A stretch of 64,000 bases of DNA from an uncultured delta proteobacterium (lineage in GTDB: Bacteria > Myxococcota_A > UBA9160 > JAFDET01). The stretch's first letter is position 1. Every line of letters begins with the position of its first letter. Location of the stretch: positions 1-64,000 of the forward strand of contig CAMYLJ010000027.1 of the NCBI GenBank assembly GCA_947259215.1. Direction: 5' to 3'. The notes below the pieces were generated by a model that had not been told where the DNA came from, did not search any database, and was given only the letters and a program-made list of their open reading frames with translations. Shown here piece after piece: positions 8,540-20,186 of this stretch. The position numbers were made by a program, and so were the translations under genes.

Positions 8540-8664
8540 GAGCACCCCTCCCCGGGCCCGGTGCTGGGAAACCCCGGGTACCCCGGCGCATCGGTCGCGG
8601 GCCGACCGCCCTTGAGGCGAAAGCCGTTGCCGACCGGGCGGTTCGGAGGGAGAGGCGCGCGGGG

Positions 8665-10827
<2,163 letters not shown>

Positions 10828-10838
<11 letters not shown>

Positions 10839-12093
10839 CGGGTTCGCTCCCGGCGAGGGCCCCGCGCAGGGCCGGGGCGTCGGCGATCGAGTCCCAGGAG
10901 AAGAACGCCAGGCCCGCCGGCCGCGCCGCCCGGGCGGTCTCGAGCTGGGCCAGCGCCCGCTCGGGGCGGCGGGCGAAGAGCCAGGACCCGAGCCCGAGCC
11001 AGACCCGCTCGCCGCCAACGCCGCCCGTGTAGGCGCGGGATTCGTAGTGCAGCAGCGCGTCGTCGCGCGTGTAGAGCATGACCACGGCGAAGTCGAGCAG
11101 CCCGTCCTCGAGCCAGCCGCGCCAGTCCTGGAAGAGCGACAGGTAGGCCCGCTCGGGATACGCCGTCACCGCTGCCGAGAGCCACAGATCGGGGTCGGAG
11201 GCGCGCGCGGCCTCGCCGATCCGCCGCAGCAGGCCGTTCACCTGCTCGCGCCGCCACTCGTCCCAGGCGTCGCCGTCGCCCTTGCCGGCGGCGTCCGGCA
11301 CACGGCGGCCGGTTTCGGCCTCGAAGCGCGCCCGGGACGCCGCGCCGTAGCCGAAGTCGATCCCGACCCCGAAGCGGGAGCCCGGCGAGAAGGGCAGCAC
11401 GTCCGGGTAGCGGATGTAGTCGAAGTGCAGTCCGTCGAGCTCCGGGTAGCGCGCGCTGAGCTCGGCGAAGGTGGCTACCAGCCGATCGGCTACGGCCGGT
11501 ACCGCGGGATCGAGCCACACGGCGGGCGTGCCCATGCGCACGAGCCGGCGCTCCGGCTGCGGGACGTCGAGCTTCGGGTAGTCGAGCAGCGAGCGGCCCT
11601 GGCGATCGACGTGCACCGCGTCGCGGCCGAGCTCGCGCAGCAGGCGCGCGTCGCGGTTGGCGGCGAGGGACAGCACGTTCACCCACGCGTGCAGCCGCAA
11701 TCCCTCCGCGTGGGCGCGCGCCACCAGGGCCCGGAGCGGATCGCCGCCCCAGGCCTCGCTGGCGGCGCGGTAGGGCGCGGCGTCGGCGTGGCTCGAGTCG
11801 AACCAGGCGCGACCGCCGCGGTAGACCTGCACGAAGAGGTCGCTCGCGCCGATCGCAGCCGCGTCCCGGAAGAGGGCGTCCGCCCGCTCCGGGTGCTCGA
11901 GCACCCGCTGGGAGCCCTCGGCCAGCACCCACAGGCCGAGGGGCAGTCGGCGCGGAGCCTCGGGTGCGGGAGCCGCGGGCGCCGCCGCTTCGGGCTTGCT
12001 GGCGACGTCCGGGGTCGCAGGCTCGTCAGCGCCGCACCCGAGGACCAGGGCGGCGGCCGCGAACGCGACGGCGATGCCGGGGAAGTGCGACAA
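10828..12093 (-). CDS. Glycoside hydrolase-like lipoprotein (GHL10/DUF187 type)
   Basis: 421 aa. The lipobox LVLGC near residue 20 marks a lipoprotein, followed by an Ala/Pro linker and a TIM-barrel-like domain. The segment LDGLHFDYIRYP is diagnostic of the GHL10/DUF187 family, which includes E. coli DigH, a hydrolase of denuded peptidoglycan glycans. A wall-remodelling role is therefore plausible and fits the divergent slt gene. The TTG start at 12093 has no Shine-Dalgarno, but a TAGCTT hexamer ends 8 nt upstream, suggesting a leaderless mRNA that begins at the start codon. It heads the queA-tgt operon. Confidence 0.8.
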
Positions 12094-12101
12094 GCGCGCC
12101 G

Positions 12102-12107
12102 AAGCTA
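12102..12107 (-). promoter_or_regulatory. -10 element placed for leaderless transcription
   Basis: TAGCTT on the minus strand, 8 nt before the TTG at 12093. This spacing puts transcription start at the start codon. It is one of nine such cases in the window. Confidence 0.4.
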
Positions 12108-12153
12108 GCAGCCGCCCCGCAGCTCTCGCACACTAGGCACCAGGGGGAGAGGA

Positions 12154-14172
12154 GTGACGCGACGGCTGCGCAAAGGGGCCGCGGGCATCGCTCTCGGCGT
12201 GGGCGTTCTCGCGTGCGAAGGCGCCGCGGCGCGTCCGGCGCCGGAGGTGGCGGCGGCCGCCGAGGCGCTGCGGGGGGCGTGGACCGAGGCGGAGGCGGAG
12301 CGCGCCGCGGAACGGCTGGCCGTCGTGGCCGAGCGCTATCCGGTGATCGGGGACCACGCCGCGCTGCTGGCGGGGCGGCGGCTGCTGGCCGCCGAGAAGC
12401 CCGGCAAGTCTGCGGCCGCGGTCCGCGCCGGCCTGCGCCGGCACCCGGACTCGCCGCTCCTCGCGCGACTCCACCAGCTCGAGGCCGAGGCCCGCGCTGC
12501 GGGCGGCGACGAGGCCGGCGCGCGCGCGGCCTGGGAGCAGGCGCTGGCGGCGGAGCCGCCCCCGGAGCTGCGCGCCAGCCTGTCCCTGGAGCTCGCGGCA
12601 TCCCTCGAGCGCGCCGGTCTGGCGCGCGAGGCGGTGCCGCACTACCGCGCCGTCTGGATCGAGGCCGGCGAGCGCGAGCCCAGCCAGCGCGCGGGCGAGC
12701 GGCTGGCGGCGCTGGAGGAGGAGCTCGGGGAGCCGCTGCGCGACGCGCCCGGGCGGGTGGCCCGCGCGGACGCGCTCTTCGACGCCCGCCGGAGCGAAGA
12801 CGCGCTGGGCGAGTACGAGATCGCCCTCACGGACGTGACCTTGCCCGCCCGCGCCGCGCGCCACGCGCGCCGCCGGCGGGCCGACTGCCTCTTCCGCCTG
12901 CGCCGCTACCCGGAGGCCGCCGAGGCCTACGGCGAGCTGGCCGGGGTGGATCCCGTGGCACGGGTCGAGCGCGCCCGCTCCGTGGCCCGGGCGGGAGACG
13001 TCGAGGCCGCGATCGTGCAGCTCGAAGCCATCGCGGCGGAGCCCGGGAATCCCCAACGCCGCCGAGCGCGCTACCTGGCGGCGCTGCTGCTGGAGGACGA
13101 CCACCCGGAGCGCGCGCGTGCGCAGTTCGCCGAGCTCGCGCGCAGCGCCGGGCGGACCGGCATGGGCCGCGATGCGCGCTGGAAGCTCGGCTGGGACGCC
13201 TACCGGGCGGGCCGGGACGAGGAAGCGAAGCGTCAGCTCGGGCGGCTGGCCGAGGAGCAGCCCGACCCGATCGGCGCCCTCCGCGCCCGCTACTGGCTGG
13301 CGCGGCTGGCCGAGCGCAGCGACGCCGAGCTCGGGCAGCGCCAGCTCACGGAGATCGCAGGCACGTACCCGCTCAGCTACTACGGCTGGCGGGCGCGCGG
13401 CCGGCTGTCCGCGGTCGGGGCGCCCGCGGCGCCCGGCGACGCGCTCCCCGAAGAGGCCACGCGCTTCAAGCCCCGCGCGCTGGCGCGGCCGCGCATCCTG
13501 TTCGAGGCGGGCCTGCTGGACGAGGCGCGCTGGGAGCTCGACCGGCTCGCGCCCATGACGCGGATGTCGTCGGACCGCCTGGCGCTGGCGAGTCTGTACC
13601 GCGACGTCGGCGCCTTCCACGAGGCGCAGAAGCTGATCGTCGGCCCCTACGCCGAGACCCTGGCGCGAGGACCGGCCGCAGGCGCCGAGCGGGGGCCCTG
13701 GCGCCTGGCCTGGCCCCGCGCCTACGACGAGCTCGTGCGGCGCGAGAGCGCGGCCTCGGAAGGCCGGGTCACGCCCGAGCTGGTGTACGCGATCATGCGC
13801 GAGGAGAGCGGCTACCGGCCCGAGGTGGTGTCTACCGTCGGCGCCCGCGGGCTGCTCCAGATCATGCCCGACACCGGAGAGCGGGTGGCCCGCGACCTGG
13901 GCTTCGCCCTCGCGCCCGACGATCTCTTCCGTCCGGGCGTGAACATCCGGCTCGGGACCGCCTACCTGGACCAGCTCGGCCTGCGCTTCGCGGGCCGCGC
14001 CTCGGCGGCCATCGGGAGCTACAACGCCGGGCCCGAGGCCGTCGATCGCTGGCTCGCGCGCGACGGCGGTGTCGACGACGACGTCTGGGTCGAGGCGATC
14101 CCCTACGACCAGACGCGCGGCTACGTGAAGCGCGTGCTGCGCAGCCGGTTCGCCTACCAGGTGCTGTATTGA
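12154..14172 (+). CDS. slt: Soluble lytic murein transglycosylase
   Basis: 672 aa, close to E. coli Slt70. A signal segment is followed by about 500 residues of helical superhelix, Ala/Arg/Glu rich, with TPR-like repeats. A C-terminal lysozyme-like SLT domain begins near 540. The catalytic Glu lies in AIMREESGYRPE (about residue 550), with the following GARGLLQIMPDTG and SYNAGPEAVDRW motifs intact. It cleaves peptidoglycan glycan strands, producing 1,6-anhydromuramic ends. GTG start with GGGGGAGAGGA upstream. Its stop overlaps the TTG of the PfkB gene (TTGA). Confidence 0.92.
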   Translation: MTRRLRKGAAGIALGVGVLACEGAAARPAPEVAAAAEALRGAWTEAEAERAAERLAVVAERYPVIGDHAALLAGRRLLAAEKPGKSAAAVRAGLRRHPDSPLLARLHQLEAEARAAGGDEAGARAAWEQALAAEPPPELRASLSLELAASLERAGLAREAVPHYRAVWIEAGEREPSQRAGERLAALEEELGEPLRDAPGRVARADALFDARRSEDALGEYEIALTDVTLPARAARHARRRRADCLFRLRRYPEAAEAYGELAGVDPVARVERARSVARAGDVEAAIVQLEAIAAEPGNPQRRRARYLAALLLEDDHPERARAQFAELARSAGRTGMGRDARWKLGWDAYRAGRDEEAKRQLGRLAEEQPDPIGALRARYWLARLAERSDAELGQRQLTEIAGTYPLSYYGWRARGRLSAVGAPAAPGDALPEEATRFKPRALARPRILFEAGLLDEARWELDRLAPMTRMSSDRLALASLYRDVGAFHEAQKLIVGPYAETLARGPAAGAERGPWRLAWPRAYDELVRRESAASEGRVTPELVYAIMREESGYRPEVVSTVGARGLLQIMPDTGERVARDLGFALAPDDLFRPGVNIRLGTAYLDQLGLRFAGRASAAIGSYNAGPEAVDRWLARDGGVDDDVWVEAIPYDQTRGYVKRVLRSRFAYQVLY

Positions 14173-15143
14173 GCGGGGCGGCGGGGGAGGGGCCCCTGCT
14201 GGAGCCGGGGCCGCCGCGGGAGCTCGACGTCGTCGGGCTCGGCGAGATCTCCCTCGACCTGGTCTCGCGCGTGTCTTCGCTTCCCGCCCCGGGCGGGAAG
14301 GCACACGCCCTCGAGACGGAACGGCTGCCGGGGGGGCAGGTGGCCAGCGCGCTCCTGGGCTGCGCGCGGCTCGGCCTGCGCTGCGCCTACGTCGGGAGCG
14401 TGGGCGACGACCCGGCGGGCTGCGAAGCCCTGGCGCCGCTGGCCGCGGCCGGGGTCGATCTCTCCGGCGTCGTCGTCCGGCCCGGAGCCCCGAGCCGCAC
14501 GGCGCAGATCTGGGTGGAGCGCACGAGCGGGGAGCGCTCGATCGTGGCCTGCCGCGACCCGCGCCTGGCCCTCGCGCCGGACGAGCTGCCGCTCGAGCGC
14601 ATCCGCGCTGCGCGGCTGCTGCACCTGGACGCGACGGACCTGGCCGCCTCGCTGGCGGCGGCCGCCGCGGCGCGCGAGGCGGGGATCCCGGTCGTGCTCG
14701 ACGCGGACGACGACGCGCTCGCGGACGGCGTGGAGGAGCTGCTCCAGCGGGTCGATTTCCCTGTGGTGGCCGCCACGTTCGCCGAAACGCTCTACGGGAC
14801 CACGCGGCGCGAGGAGGCGCTGGAGAGGCTGCTGGCCGCCGGAGCCCGCATGGCGGTGCTCACGGCGGGCCTCGAGGGAGCCCTGGCGGGCGACGGAGAG
14901 CGCGTGTGGCGTGCGCCGGCCTTTCCGGTCGCCGCCCGCGACACCACCGGTGCCGGGGACGCCTTCCACGCCGGGTTCATCTGGGGCCTGCTCGAGGGCC
15001 TCCCCGCCCACGGGGTCCTGGCCGCTGCGGCAGCGGCGGCCGCGATCAACTGCCGGGCGCCTGGCGCCCAGACGGGACTTCCCGAGCGGGCGGAGCTCGA
15101 AGCCTTCCTGGCGCGGGCCGAGCAGGGGGGGTCGCGGCACTAG
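14169..15143 (+). CDS. PfkB-family carbohydrate kinase
   Basis: 324 aa. An N-terminal VVGLGEISLD motif is followed by the GG signature of family motif 1 (ERLPGGQVASA). The C-terminal DTTGAGDAFHAGF (about 257-269) holds the anion hole and catalytic Asp of PfkB/ribokinase enzymes. The phosphoacceptor sugar cannot be inferred; neighbours are peptidoglycan-related. The start is the TTG overlapping the slt stop, because the next plausible starts lie inside the conserved N-terminus. Translational coupling to slt is likely. Confidence 0.85.
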   Translation: MSGAAGEGPLLEPGPPRELDVVGLGEISLDLVSRVSSLPAPGGKAHALETERLPGGQVASALLGCARLGLRCAYVGSVGDDPAGCEALAPLAAAGVDLSGVVVRPGAPSRTAQIWVERTSGERSIVACRDPRLALAPDELPLERIRAARLLHLDATDLAASLAAAAAAREAGIPVVLDADDDALADGVEELLQRVDFPVVAATFAETLYGTTRREEALERLLAAGARMAVLTAGLEGALAGDGERVWRAPAFPVAARDTTGAGDAFHAGFIWGLLEGLPAHGVLAAAAAAAAINCRAPGAQTGLPERAELEAFLARAEQGGSRH

Positions 15144-15154
15144 GAGGACGCGAG

Positions 15155-15589
15155 ATGGCCAAAGGGACCGGAGGAGGGGGGAGCCGGGTCTTCCCGCTGC
15201 TCGTGCTGCTGGCGCTGCTCGGGGGCGGTGGGGCCTGGAACTACCAGCGCAACCTGGCTGCCGAGGAGGCGATGCCGCGCCCCTACAAGGGCTATTCGGA
15301 CTCGGATCTCGAAGCCATGGCCGGGGCTTACGAGCAGGAGATCGAGCAGTACACGAAGCGTTGGGAGCGGGCCCGCGGCCAGCGCATGCAGGCGTCGACG
15401 CAGGGCCTGGTGGGCGACGCCGCCCAGGAGTTCGAGCGCGTCCAGGGCCACACCAGCGAGGTGCGGGCGCTGAAGCGTGATCTGGCGGAGCGGCAGGTGA
15501 CGCTGGACCAGATCGCCGAGGAGCTCGAGTACCGGCGCAGCCTCGGAAAGGGCTGGCAGCTGCATCTGCGGCGCCTGACGACGTTCTAG
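15155..15589 (+). CDS. Single-pass membrane coiled-coil protein
   Basis: 144 aa. A Gly-rich N-terminus is followed by one membrane helix ([17 protein letters not shown], about 12-28). A charged helical region (about 50-130) with [16 protein letters not shown] follows and probably forms a coiled coil. No family is recognised. TAGGAGG is 8 nt upstream of the ATG, and the gene follows the PfkB kinase by 11 nt, so it belongs to the slt operon. Its stop shares a CTAG with the convergent FYDLN gene. Confidence 0.65.
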   Translation: MAKGTGGGGSRVFPLLVLLALLGGGGAWNYQRNLAAEEAMPRPYKGYSDSDLEAMAGAYEQEIEQYTKRWERARGQRMQASTQGLVGDAAQEFERVQGHTSEVRALKRDLAERQVTLDQIAEELEYRRSLGKGWQLHLRRLTTF

Positions 15590-16284
15590 TCGTCTTCCTC
15601 GACGACCTCTTCGGTGTCGTCTTCGATGTCGATGGCGGGGTCGACGTCTTCGTCCGCGGCGATCCCCGCGATCCCGACGTCCAGCTCATCGCCGGTGACG
15701 GAGGCGTCGCGCCGGGTGGCGTCGTCGTCGTCGTCCAGGTAGGGCGCCAGCGGCCGGGCCTCTTTCTTGGCCTTCGGCGCCGGGGGCGGGGACGGGGCCT
15801 TGGTGGGGGGCTTGGCCCGCTGGTCCGCACCGCACTTCGGGCACAGGGGCTCCGGCTGGTTCAGGTCGTAGAACTTGGCCCCACACGAGAAGCAGGCCCA
15901 CTTCTGGCCGAGACGGGTCTGGCGCGGGCCCGGCGGCGGCTGGCCGGGGATGACCGGGCCGCGCGCGCTGGAAGCGCGGGACCGGCGCGCCCGGGCCTTG
16001 CTGCGGGCCTTGCTGCGGGCCGAGCTGACGGCGGGCGCCTTGCGCCCCGACGCCTTCTGGCCGGCCTTCTCCGGGGCCTTGGCGGCGGGGCCCTTCGGAG
16101 CCTGCTTGGCGGCCTTCTTGGCCGGCTTCGCAGCCTTCTTGGACGGCTTGGCAGCCGGCTTCCGGGCGACCTTCTTGGAGGCCGCCTTCTTCTTCGGCTT
16201 GGCAGCCGAGGCCGTCTTCCGGGCCTTCTGCTTCCGTGATTTCCCGCTCTTTGCGGTCTTCTTCGTCGCCTTCCGGGCGGTCAT
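15586..16284 (-). CDS. FYDLN-type zinc-ribbon protein with histone-H1-like tail
   Basis: 232 aa in three parts. Residues 1-115 are Lys/Ala-rich with repeated KKA and PAKK blocks like bacterial histone-H1 proteins, so DNA binding is plausible. Residues about 125-155 carry the family signature [14 protein letters not shown] with a second Cys pair in [10 protein letters not shown], forming a zinc ribbon (TIGR02300-type). The tail is strongly acidic. The function of the family is unknown. The ATG at 16284 begins the basic region; a longer frame to 16398 has no supporting signal. Upstream 16285-16448 is AT-rich by local standards and probably holds its promoter. Confidence 0.8.
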   Translation of the reverse strand: MTARKATKKTAKSGKSRKQKARKTASAAKPKKKAASKKVARKPAAKPSKKAAKPAKKAAKQAPKGPAAKAPEKAGQKASGRKAPAVSSARSKARSKARARRSRASSARGPVIPGQPPPGPRQTRLGQKWACFSCGAKFYDLNQPEPLCPKCGADQRAKPPTKAPSPPPAPKAKKEARPLAPYLDDDDDATRRDASVTGDELDVGIAGIAADEDVDPAIDIEDDTEEVVEEDD

Positions 16285-16448
16285 GCGGCCACTCCGCGGG
16301 GGGGTCCGCGTTTCGTTGGCGCGCTGTAGCACAGACGAAAAGAAGGGGGAAGGCCGGAGTCCGGAGCGGCCTGGGTCGGCATCGGTCTCGGGACTCAATT
16401 TGACATAATCATTCTTATCGGACGTTAGAGGGGAGGCCGGGGAAAGGC

Positions 16449-17189
16449 TCAGCGGGGAGCCGCCTCCAGCTCCCGGAGCCGCGCTGCCAGGTGATCCGGC
16501 AGCCGGGTTTCAGGGGATTCCGCGCGGATGCGCTTGTACAGCGCCAGGGCGCGTTCGATCTCGCCGGCGTCCGCCCGGAGCCGCGCCGCCTGGGCCAACG
16601 CCGGATAGCGCAGCGGATAGCCGCTCGTGTCTCCTGCGCCTTCATAGGCCGTTGCCGCCTCGGACGGCTGGCCGGCGACCTCGTAGGCCTGACCCAGGCG
16701 CTCCAACAGGACGCCGCGCAGCTGGGGCCGGTCTGCCGCGGCGTCGGCGGCCGCACGCCAGGCCTCGAGGGCGGCGTCGGTCTCTCCCAGCTGGAGCCGC
16801 AGCTCCGCGACCTGGGCCAGCGCCAGGGCCGCCGCGGGCGTCCCGGCGTGCTCCTCCGCCAGCACGGTGAAGCGGTCGGCGAAGTCCGTGCGGATGCTGC
16901 GCGCCGTCTCGGGGTTGGCGGGCTCGGGCACCTCGAGCGAGCCCGGGCTGCCGCCCATGGCGGCGACGAACTCGCTACGCAGGTCCTCCAGCGCCTCGGT
17001 GGCGGCCTCGCTGCGGGCCTGGCGCCACTGGAGCACGCCGCCCCCGATGGCGGCCAGCAGCACGATTCCCCCCAGCAGGGCCAGGATCGGCCGCGGGTTG
17101 GCGGAGACCCGCTCCACCAGCCGGTCGGTGAAATGCTGGATCTCCTCCAGGGTGTCGCCGGGGGCGTGGGGATTGCGGGTGCGGGCCAC
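16449..17189 (-). CDS. YfgM-like membrane-anchored TPR protein
   Basis: 246 aa. A short cytoplasmic N-terminus precedes one membrane helix ([19 protein letters not shown], about 34-52) and a periplasmic TPR-like region of Ala-rich helical pairs. This layout and its place directly after der match YfgM, which associates with SecYEG and periplasmic chaperones in Enterobacteria; bamB, usually between them, is missing here. GTG start with AAGGAG at good spacing. It is co-transcribed with der (48-nt gap). Confidence 0.75.
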   Translation of the reverse strand: MARTRNPHAPGDTLEEIQHFTDRLVERVSANPRPILALLGGIVLLAAIGGGVLQWRQARSEAATEALEDLRSEFVAAMGGSPGSLEVPEPANPETARSIRTDFADRFTVLAEEHAGTPAAALALAQVAELRLQLGETDAALEAWRAAADAAADRPQLRGVLLERLGQAYEVAGQPSEAATAYEGAGDTSGYPLRYPALAQAARLRADAGEIERALALYKRIRAESPETRLPDHLAARLRELEAAPR

Positions 17190-17237
17190 GGGCTTCTCCT
17201 TCGCGGGCGCGAAGTGTATCGGACCGCCGCGGCTTCT

Positions 17238-18584
17238 CTACGCGGGAGCGCGCCGGGCGCGCAGCCGCAGGCGCAGGGGCACCCCCGCCAGGTCGAAGTG
17301 CTCGCGCAGGCGGTTTTCCAGGTAGCGTCGGTAGCCCGGCTTGACGGCGCCCGGATCGGTGCAGAAGAGCGTGAACGTCGGGGGGTGGACCCCGGTCTGG
17401 GTCGCGTAGAAGAAGCGGATGGGCCGCCGACGGGTGCCCTTCTCGCCCAACGCCGGCTGGTGTCGTCCGACGGCGTCCTCGAGCCAGCGATTGAGCTCGG
17501 CCGTCGGGATCTCCCGGCCGGCGCGCGCGTGGAGCCGCGTGACCCAGGGAAAGATCCGCTCCAGCTGGGAGCCCGTGCGCGCGGAGACGGCCTGCACCGG
17601 CGCGTCTCCCATGAAGCGCAGGCGCCGCGCGATCTCGTCGCGCACGCGGGTCGGGTCCGGGCCGTCCTCGCCGCCGACCCGGTCCCACTGGTTGGCCAGC
17701 ACCAGCACCGGACGACCGCGCCCACGGGCCAGGCCCGCCACGCGGACGTCCTGGTCGGTCACCCCCTCGCCGGCGTCGATCACCACCAGGGCGACGTCGG
17801 CGCGCTCGAGCGAGCGCAGTGCCATCAGCGCCCCGCCCCGCTCCGACTGGGAGTGCCGCCGCCCGGGCCGCCGCAGCCCGGCGGTGTCCACCAGCACGTA
17901 GCGCTGGGAGTCGCGCACCAGCACGCTGTCGACCGCGTCCCGGGTCGTCCCGGGCTCATTGGAAACCACCACCCGCTCCTCCCCGAGGAGCGCGTTCACG
18001 AGGGAGCTCTTGCCCACGTTGGGGCGGCCGATCACGGCCAGCCGGATCCCGGCCTCTTCCTCGACCGGGGCCGGCGCCGGCAGGCGCTCCACCAGCGTCT
18101 CCAACAGGTCCCAGGCGCCGTGGCCGTGGGCAGCGGAGATCCCGGCCGTCGGCTCGAGCCCGAGGCGATGGAAGTCGAGCACGCGCTCGGCGTGCTTCGG
18201 GTGGTCGAGCTTGTTGACCGCCAGGGCCACGGGCTTGTCGGTGCGCCGGAGCTCGGCGACGATGCGCTCGTCCTCGGGCAGCAGGCCGGCCCGGCCGTCC
18301 ACGACGAAGAGCACCGCGTCGGCCTCCGCCACGGCCACCCGCGCCTGGGCCTGGACGGCGGCGGGCAAGCCCGCCTCGGCGTCCGGATCGAGGCCCGCCG
18401 TGTCCACCAGCAGGATCCGGCGGCCGGCCGCCTCCACGGCCTGGACGATCCGGTCCCGCGTCAGCCCGGGCGTGTCGTGCACCAGCGCCCGGTTGGCGCC
18501 GGCGTAGCGGTTGAAGAGCGTGGACTTTCCGACGTTGGGGCGCCCCACGATGGCGACGATGGGCGGGGCGGCGGCAGGCGACAT
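17238..18584 (-). CDS. der: Ribosome-assembly GTPase Der (EngA)
   Basis: 448 aa, the family norm. Two tandem GTPase domains are followed by a KH-like domain. The P-loops are GRPNVGKST (14-22) and GRPNVGKSS (near 185), the G3 motifs are DTAGL in both, and the G4 motifs are NKLD and NQWD. Der is essential for late 50S assembly. The second G4 has Gln instead of the usual Lys, a mild departure. ATG at 18584 begins eight residues before the first G domain, and upstream in-frame sequence is intergenic. Confidence 0.95.
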   Translation of the reverse strand: MSPAAAPPIVAIVGRPNVGKSTLFNRYAGANRALVHDTPGLTRDRIVQAVEAAGRRILLVDTAGLDPDAEAGLPAAVQAQARVAVAEADAVLFVVDGRAGLLPEDERIVAELRRTDKPVALAVNKLDHPKHAERVLDFHRLGLEPTAGISAAHGHGAWDLLETLVERLPAPAPVEEEAGIRLAVIGRPNVGKSSLVNALLGEERVVVSNEPGTTRDAVDSVLVRDSQRYVLVDTAGLRRPGRRHSQSERGGALMALRSLERADVALVVIDAGEGVTDQDVRVAGLARGRGRPVLVLANQWDRVGGEDGPDPTRVRDEIARRLRFMGDAPVQAVSARTGSQLERIFPWVTRLHARAGREIPTAELNRWLEDAVGRHQPALGEKGTRRRPIRFFYATQTGVHPPTFTLFCTDPGAVKPGYRRYLENRLREHFDLAGVPLRLRLRARRAPA

Positions 18585-18670
18585 GGGGGGTCCGAGGCGG
18601 GCCCGCAGAGTACCCCGCCCCTCCCCTTCTGCAACAAACCCCCCAAGCTCCCGTGGCAACGCCGCTTTGC

Positions 18671-18700
18671 TTGACAACGCCGTGCGTACGCCCTTACGCT
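18671..18700 (+). promoter_or_regulatory. Sigma-70-type promoter
   Basis: TTGACA (18671-18676) and TACGCT (18695-18700) are separated by 18 nt, upstream of the gene at 18754. The -35 is a perfect consensus. Confidence 0.55.
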
Positions 18701-18753
18701 GAGCGTGTTCCGGCCCATGGGGGAGGTCGGCACTACATGGGGGGAAGACCACC

Positions 18754-19215
18754 GTGAACCTTGTCACGTCTGCGCGCCCGCGGTGTGCGCTCGCCGGGTT
18801 GGCGCTCGCCGCCCTCCTGCTGGCGCCGACCTCGGCCGGCGCTGGAACCGAGACCCTGAGTCGCTCGTTCTCGAACATGATCGGTGGCCCGGTCGACATG
18901 GGGCTCTCGCCGATCACCGCGGGCATGGTGCAGTACCGCAACATGAAGAACGTCGAAGACAGCCCCGGCGTGCGCGTCTTCTACGCCGTTCCCGGCTACG
19001 TCTGGCTCTTCGCCCTGCACCTCGGGGCGTCGGCGCTGCGCACGACCTCGGGCCTGCTGGAACTCATCCCGGGGCTCGTGCTGCTGCCCTTCAAGGACAC
19101 CGAGCTGGACCCGCTCTTCGCCCCGGCGGATCGCGGCGAGGCCATCATCTGGGACTTCCCGAACGCGGTGATGGACGTCCGCCTCGGGATCGACTACACC
19201 GCCGCGCCCTTCTAG
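18754..19215 (+). CDS. Exported protein, resembles exosortase-associated TIGR04073 family
   Basis: 153 aa. The signal peptide (LAGLALAALLLAPTSAGA) is followed by a short mature protein with the pattern SRSFSNMIGGPVDM, LRTTSGLLELIP and DFPNAVMD. The arrangement (arginine start, an internal hydrophobic G/A segment, E-x-x-P, then a short acidic tail) resembles the small exported TIGR04073 proteins that co-occur with exosortases. This is a resemblance, not a firm assignment. GTG start with GGGGGAAG upstream and a good sigma-70 promoter. Its stop shares CTAG with miaA. Confidence 0.55.
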   Translation: MNLVTSARPRCALAGLALAALLLAPTSAGAGTETLSRSFSNMIGGPVDMGLSPITAGMVQYRNMKNVEDSPGVRVFYAVPGYVWLFALHLGASALRTTSGLLELIPGLVLLPFKDTELDPLFAPADRGEAIIWDFPNAVMDVRLGIDYTAAPF

Positions 19216-20168
19216 CGGCGTCCGTCGAGAAACGCCTCGACGCTCTTGGCGATGCCCGCCTCGTCGCCGGGGTGCATCCAGACCACGTCCGCCACCCCGC
19301 GCAGCCAGGTGCGCTGGCGGCGCGCGAAGCGGCGCGTGTCGCGCTCCATCGCAGCGGCGGCGTTCACGAGCGTGTCGGCACCGTCCACCACGGGGGCCAT
19401 GTGGCGATAGCCGATGGCCTGCATGGAACGGAGCTCCGGCCCGTAGCCGCGCTCCCGCAGGTCGCGCACCTCTTGCAGCAGGCCGCCCTCGATCATGCCC
19501 CGGGTCCGCTCCGCGATGCGCGCGTCCAGCTCCGCGACGCCGGGATCGAGGGCCAGGTACAGCCAGCGGTAGGGTGAGTCGGCGCGCTCCTGCTCTCCCC
19601 GCACCCGCGACGCCGGACGCCCCGCGCCGGCCGCGATCTCGAGAGCGCGCACGATCCGTCGCAGGTCGTTCGGATGCACCCGCTCGGCGGTCTCGGGGTC
19701 GGCCTCCGCCAGTCTTCGGTGCAGACGGGCCGGATCGCCGGCTGCCACGGCCTCGGCGTGATCGCGCTCGAGCTGCCCGCGCAGCTCCGGATCGGCCGCG
19801 CCCCCCTCGTCCACCAGCCCGTGGAGGAACGCGCGTACGTACAGCCCGGTCCCGCCCACCAGGAACGGCGTGTGGCCGCGCCCGCGCACGGCGGCGGCCG
19901 CCGCCCGCGCCTCGCGCGCGTAGCGTCCGGCGCTGTAGACCACGTCCGGGGTCACCACGTCCAGCATGTGGTGCGGCACGCGCGCGCGCTCCGCCGGGCC
20001 GGGCTTGGCGGTCCCGATGTCCATGTAGCGGTAGACCTGCATCGAGTCGGCGTTCACGATCTCGCCGTCGAAGCGCTCCGCCAGCGTGAGGGCCAGGCCC
20101 GACTTGCCGGCGGCCGTCGGGCCGGCCACCACCACGACGGGGGGACACTCGGGGTCGGGGGGCGCCAT
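19212..20168 (-). CDS. miaA: tRNA dimethylallyltransferase
   Basis: 318 aa. MiaA adds a dimethylallyl group to A37 of tRNAs reading codons that begin with U. The P-loop GPTAAGKS is at 16-23. Further signatures are NADSMQVYRYMDIGTAKP, HHMLDVV, FLVGGTGLYVRA, HPNDLRRIVRALE and QAIGYRHM, plus RFARRQRTWLR near the C-terminus. No Shine-Dalgarno precedes the ATG, but TACGCT ends 8 nt upstream, consistent with leaderless expression. It lies 18 nt downstream of mutL, though its own -10 suggests separate transcription. Confidence 0.95.
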   Translation of the reverse strand: MAPPDPECPPVVVVAGPTAAGKSGLALTLAERFDGEIVNADSMQVYRYMDIGTAKPGPAERARVPHHMLDVVTPDVVYSAGRYAREARAAAAAVRGRGHTPFLVGGTGLYVRAFLHGLVDEGGAADPELRGQLERDHAEAVAAGDPARLHRRLAEADPETAERVHPNDLRRIVRALEIAAGAGRPASRVRGEQERADSPYRWLYLALDPGVAELDARIAERTRGMIEGGLLQEVRDLRERGYGPELRSMQAIGYRHMAPVVDGADTLVNAAAAMERDTRRFARRQRTWLRGVADVVWMHPGDEAGIAKSVEAFLDGRR

Positions 20169-20176
20169 GGCGGCGG

Positions 20177-20182
20177 AGCGTA
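20177..20182 (-). promoter_or_regulatory. -10 element placed for leaderless miaA
   Basis: TACGCT on the minus strand, 8 nt before the miaA ATG at 20168. It lies between the mutL stop and miaA. Confidence 0.4.
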
Positions 20183-20186
20183 GCCG

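Noticed and set aside
12133-14304. 723-codon minus-strand open frame opposite slt
   Set aside because: It is a shadow of a well-supported lytic transglycosylase gene, with no start signal or recognisable domain.
11964-15143. Very long plus-strand open frame across slt and the PfkB kinase
   Set aside because: Most of it is an Arg/Ala/Gly-rich shadow of slt in a GC-rich genome; only the last part (14169-15143) has a family signature.
16400-16405. TTGACA on the plus strand as a promoter
   Set aside because: No -10 hexamer follows at 16-19 nt, and the genes downstream run on the minus strand.
18754-19215. PEP-CTERM sorting substrate
   Set aside because: The C-terminus lacks the PEP motif, transmembrane helix and basic tail needed for exosortase recognition; no other protein in the window has them either.
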